DNA of 7,701 nt from contig WGAA01000293.1 in NCBI GenBank assembly GCA_015489285.1, positions 1 through 7,701 of the forward strand. The letters run 5' to 3'. The DNA comes from Anaerolineae bacterium. Its GTDB lineage: Bacteria; Chloroflexota; Anaerolineae; JAADDB01. Both the position numbers and the translations under genes were made by a program. The notes under the pieces were generated by a model. The model was not told where the DNA came from. It ran no database searches and was given only the letters and a program-made list of their open reading frames with translations. Below are positions 5,568-7,701 of this stretch, in pieces. Each line of letters opens with the position of its first letter. Within the stretch, counting starts at the first letter, position 1.

Positions 5568-6778
5568 GATACCTCCTTTTCCTCTTGGGATGATAACTTG
5601 CGCACGACAAGCCCTTTGAGATACCTCCCCTCAGGGAAACTCAGGCGAACCGGGTGGTCCGGGGCCTGATCCAGGTAGGCCAGGATCTGTCCTTCCACCC
5701 CCGCGTCCACACTGGCCCCGAAGACGATCTTCTGGAACAGATCCGGGTCGATGAGCCCGGAGCAGGAGAAGGTGACGAGGATGCCCCCGGGGGTGAGGAG
5801 GCGGAAGGCGAGCAGGTTGATGTCCTTGTATCCTCGGGTCGCCCGGGGCAACGCGGCCCGGTGGGTGGCGAACTTAGGGGGGTCGAGGATGATCATGTCG
5901 AAGGTGTGGCCCGCCCGCCGGTATTCCCGGAGCCCCTGGAAGACGTCTCCCCGGATGTTCGTCCACAGGTCCGGGCCGAATCCGTTGAGGGTGAGGTTTT
6001 CCTCGGCCAGATGGAGGGCTTCCGCGGACGCGTCCAGGTTGGTCACGTGGATCGCCCCGTGACTCAACGCGTAGACGGCGAAGGCGCCCGTGTAGGAGAA
6101 GGCGTTGAGCACCCGACGTCCGGCCGCGTAGGGGGCCACTCGGGCCCGGTTCTCCCGCTGGTCCAGGTAAAATCCCGTCTTCTGGCCCCGCCACACGTCC
6201 ACGAGGAAGGTGAAGTCGTGTTCCCGAATGGAGAGACGGCGGAGCGGCGGTTCCCCCCAGAGGACGCCGACACGGGGGGAGAGGCCTTCCTGCTTGCGCA
6301 CGTCCACGTCGCTGCGCTCGAAAATGCCCGCGGGATGGGCGACGTCCACCAGCGCGGGGAGGATGTGTTCCAGGGCGCGTTCTATCCCCAACGTGAGGAC
6401 CTGGAGGACGAGCCAGCGTTCGTAGACGTCGACGATGAGGCCGGGAAGGCCGTCGCTTTCGCCGTGGACGGCCCGCCAGGCGGTGGTGCGCCCCCGGACG
6501 ATTTCGTCACGGCGTTGCCAGGCTTCGGCGATCCGCCGGTACCAGAAATGGGCGTCGATGGGTTCATGTTCGTCCCAGGTGAGGAGGCGCACCCGAATTT
6601 GGGAGTGGGGGTTGTAGTAGCCCCGCGCGAGGAAGCGGCCGTCGTGGGCGGTGACCGTGACGATGCCTCCCGGGGTGGCCCCGCGGACGCGCGCGATGGC
6701 TCCGGAGAAGATCCAGGGGTGGCGACGGAGGACGGGCTTTTCCTTTCCCGGTTTGAGGATGACTCGACCTTCACTCAT
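5564..6778 (-). CDS. rlmI: RlmI-type 23S rRNA (cytosine-C5) methyltransferase
   Basis: A 404-residue SAM-dependent RNA methyltransferase, close to the 396 residues of E. coli RlmI, which makes m5C at position 1962 of 23S rRNA. An N-terminal PUA RNA-binding domain covers about 5-75 (ILKPGKEKPVLRRHPWIFSG). The middle region (about 80-200) carries GESDGLPGLIVDVY (106-119), and the family signature GFYLDQRENR is at 202-211. The Rossmann methyltransferase domain has motif I VLNAFSYTGAFAVYAL (223-238), an acidic ribose contact in NLDAS (247-251), motif IV ILDPPKF (297-303) and the catalytic cysteine C339 in TFSCSGL (336-342). The ATG at 6778 has GGAG (6786-6789) 7 bases upstream and overlaps the tilS stop by 8 bases. 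Starting further upstream would add 43 low-quality residues inside tilS, so that was rejected. The exact target base is inferred from the family. Confidence 0.93.
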   Translation of the reverse strand: MSEGRVILKPGKEKPVLRRHPWIFSGAIARVRGATPGGIVTVTAHDGRFLARGYYNPHSQIRVRLLTWDEHEPIDAHFWYRRIAEAWQRRDEIVRGRTTAWRAVHGESDGLPGLIVDVYERWLVLQVLTLGIERALEHILPALVDVAHPAGIFERSDVDVRKQEGLSPRVGVLWGEPPLRRLSIREHDFTFLVDVWRGQKTGFYLDQRENRARVAPYAAGRRVLNAFSYTGAFAVYALSHGAIHVTNLDASAEALHLAEENLTLNGFGPDLWTNIRGDVFQGLREYRRAGHTFDMIILDPPKFATHRAALPRATRGYKDINLLAFRLLTPGGILVTFSCSGLIDPDLFQKIVFGASVDAGVEGQILAYLDQAPDHPVRLSFPEGRYLKGLVVRKLSSQEEKEVS

Positions 6779-7701
6779 GGCCGCGCTCCACGTGTACGAT
6801 GGCGATCCGTTTCGTTTGGGGGGTGATGCGGGCGGCGTGCCCCTGACGCACGCCGACGATCCACAGGACCCGGTCCGTAGCGTCGACGAGGAGAGGCCAG
6901 CGTTCACGCGCGGTACGGGGGACTTTGGCGTTGATCATGATCTCGCTGACCAGAACGTTTTTGCCCGCCATGCCCAGGGGCTCCATCCGCTCCCCCGGGC
7001 GTCGGGGACGGATCTTGAGGGGGTAGCGAAGCCGGTCCGCGTCGAAGTACGCGGTCCAGGGGTCCGGGTTCGTGCGCCAGGCCGAGCCCACGTCCTCCCG
7101 GGGGTGCACGGTCAACCGCAGTTGCCATCCCCCACCGAGGGGGTACGTTCCCGGTCCCGGGAGTTCGATTTCGTGAACCTGGGGGAGGTCCCAGGTGGGC
7201 GGGGTGTCGGCTTCGCCGATCCAGAAGGTATCGTATTCCCGCTGGAGGATGAGCCCCGCGGGGAGGGGGTGCTGCGACCCGGCCGATGTGGTCCGGTCCT
7301 CCAAGAAGGCTCGGGCGGCTTCGATCTGGCGGAAGCCGATGTCCCGCAGTTCCCGGCGCAGGTGCATGACCGCGTCCCGCAAGAGGGCCCGCCGCAGGGC
7401 CAGGGGCTGGGCCCTCCAGTGGGGGAGGGAGAAGCGAAGGCCGTGGGGGTATTCACGGACGAGGGTCGCGGCCCAGGCCGCGGCGGAGAGGGGGTGGAGG
7501 AGCTGGAAGTCCGCGGCCGCGATTTCCCCCAGCGCGTAAAGGGCGTTCCGGATCTGGGGGTTGAGTTGTTCCAACATGGGCAGGATGTGGTGGCGTAGCC
7601 GGTTGCGGAAGTAGGTGGTATCCAGGTTGGAGCGGTCGAAGCGGTAGGCCAGGTGGTGTTCCCGGGCGTAGGCTTCGATGGCGCTTCGGGGGGTCCACAG
7701 G
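6771..7701 (-). CDS. tilS: tRNA(Ile)-lysidine synthetase, C-terminal part (5' end outside window)
   Basis: The frame is open from the right edge to a TGA at 6773-6771, giving about 309 residues of the C-terminal part; the start lies beyond the window. TilS converts C34 of the CAU anticodon of a minor tRNA-Ile to lysidine, using ATP and lysine. At the edge the family hallmark is clear: RSAIEAYAREHHLAYRFDRS, then NLDTTYFRNRLRHHILPMLE and NP, which matches the end of the catalytic N-type ATPase domain. The TilS substrate-binding and C-terminal domains follow, including NAKVPRTARERWPLLVD and VLWIVGVRQGHAARIT near the end. The PP-loop SGGxDS motif is not in view because the N-terminus is missing. 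An ATG at 7577 lies inside the conserved region and is not the start. It is the first visible gene of the overlapping cluster. Confidence 0.93.
   Translation of the reverse strand, partial: LWTPRSAIEAYAREHHLAYRFDRSNLDTTYFRNRLRHHILPMLEQLNPQIRNALYALGEIAAADFQLLHPLSAAAWAATLVREYPHGLRFSLPHWRAQPLALRRALLRDAVMHLRRELRDIGFRQIEAARAFLEDRTTSAGSQHPLPAGLILQREYDTFWIGEADTPPTWDLPQVHEIELPGPGTYPLGGGWQLRLTVHPREDVGSAWRTNPDPWTAYFDADRLRYPLKIRPRRPGERMEPLGMAGKNVLVSEIMINAKVPRTARERWPLLVDATDRVLWIVGVRQGHAARITPQTKRIAIVHVERGHE

Noticed and set aside
6779..6907. N-terminal extension of rlmI by 43 residues
   Set aside because: The extra segment lies inside conserved tilS coding sequence, is Ser/Pro/Gly-rich, and precedes a well-placed Shine-Dalgarno and ATG at 6778 that begin the PUA domain.
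5654..7598. Long plus-strand open frames (5654-6826 and 6651-7598)
   Set aside because: Both are antisense to rlmI and tilS, have compositionally biased products and lack plausible domains.

Overview
The window is GC-rich bacterial DNA, with third codon positions mostly G or C. All recognisable genes lie on the minus strand, so it is read from right to left. The lineage is not provable here. The stand-alone SpoIIE-type phosphatase, the polytopic-membrane/GAF/helix-turn-helix regulator and the overall protein style resemble Chloroflexota (Anaerolineae-like, possibly thermophilic) genomes; this is inference. The first 19 bases exactly match the Tn5/Nextera mosaic end, so the left edge is a library-adapter remnant on a draft or metagenomic contig, not genome sequence.

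Right to left, the first block (7701-3042) is a tight five-gene cluster that looks like one operon: the 3' part of tilS (tRNA-Ile lysidine synthetase), rlmI-type 23S rRNA cytosine methyltransferase, hpt (hypoxanthine phosphoribosyltransferase), a secreted LysM plus M23 peptidase, and a SpoIIE-type PP2C phosphatase. Junctions are overlaps of 8, 4 and 11 bases and then a gap of 8 bases, which suggests translational coupling. The cluster joins RNA modification and purine salvage to cell-wall remodelling and a phosphatase.

A 173-base spacer with short direct repeats (14-mers and 7-mers) separates this block from a two-gene unit (2868-381): a GNAT acetyltransferase followed by a large membrane protein. 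The latter carries about nine transmembrane helices, a GAF-like domain and a C-terminal sigma-region-4-like helix-turn-helix. It has no kinase or receiver domain, so it looks like a membrane-anchored one-component transcription regulator.

The left end (380-20) is a relatively AT-rich spacer with a 67-base imperfect inverted repeat. A consensus sigma-70 promoter (TTGACA, 18-base spacer, TATAAT) follows, then a roughly 110-base leader with several inverted repeats, a strong Shine-Dalgarno site and the first 32 codons of a gene cut by the adapter. No tRNA, rRNA, CRISPR array, insertion sequence or phage gene was seen. Most of the window is housekeeping; the membrane regulator and the strongly promoted truncated gene with its leader are the most interesting parts.
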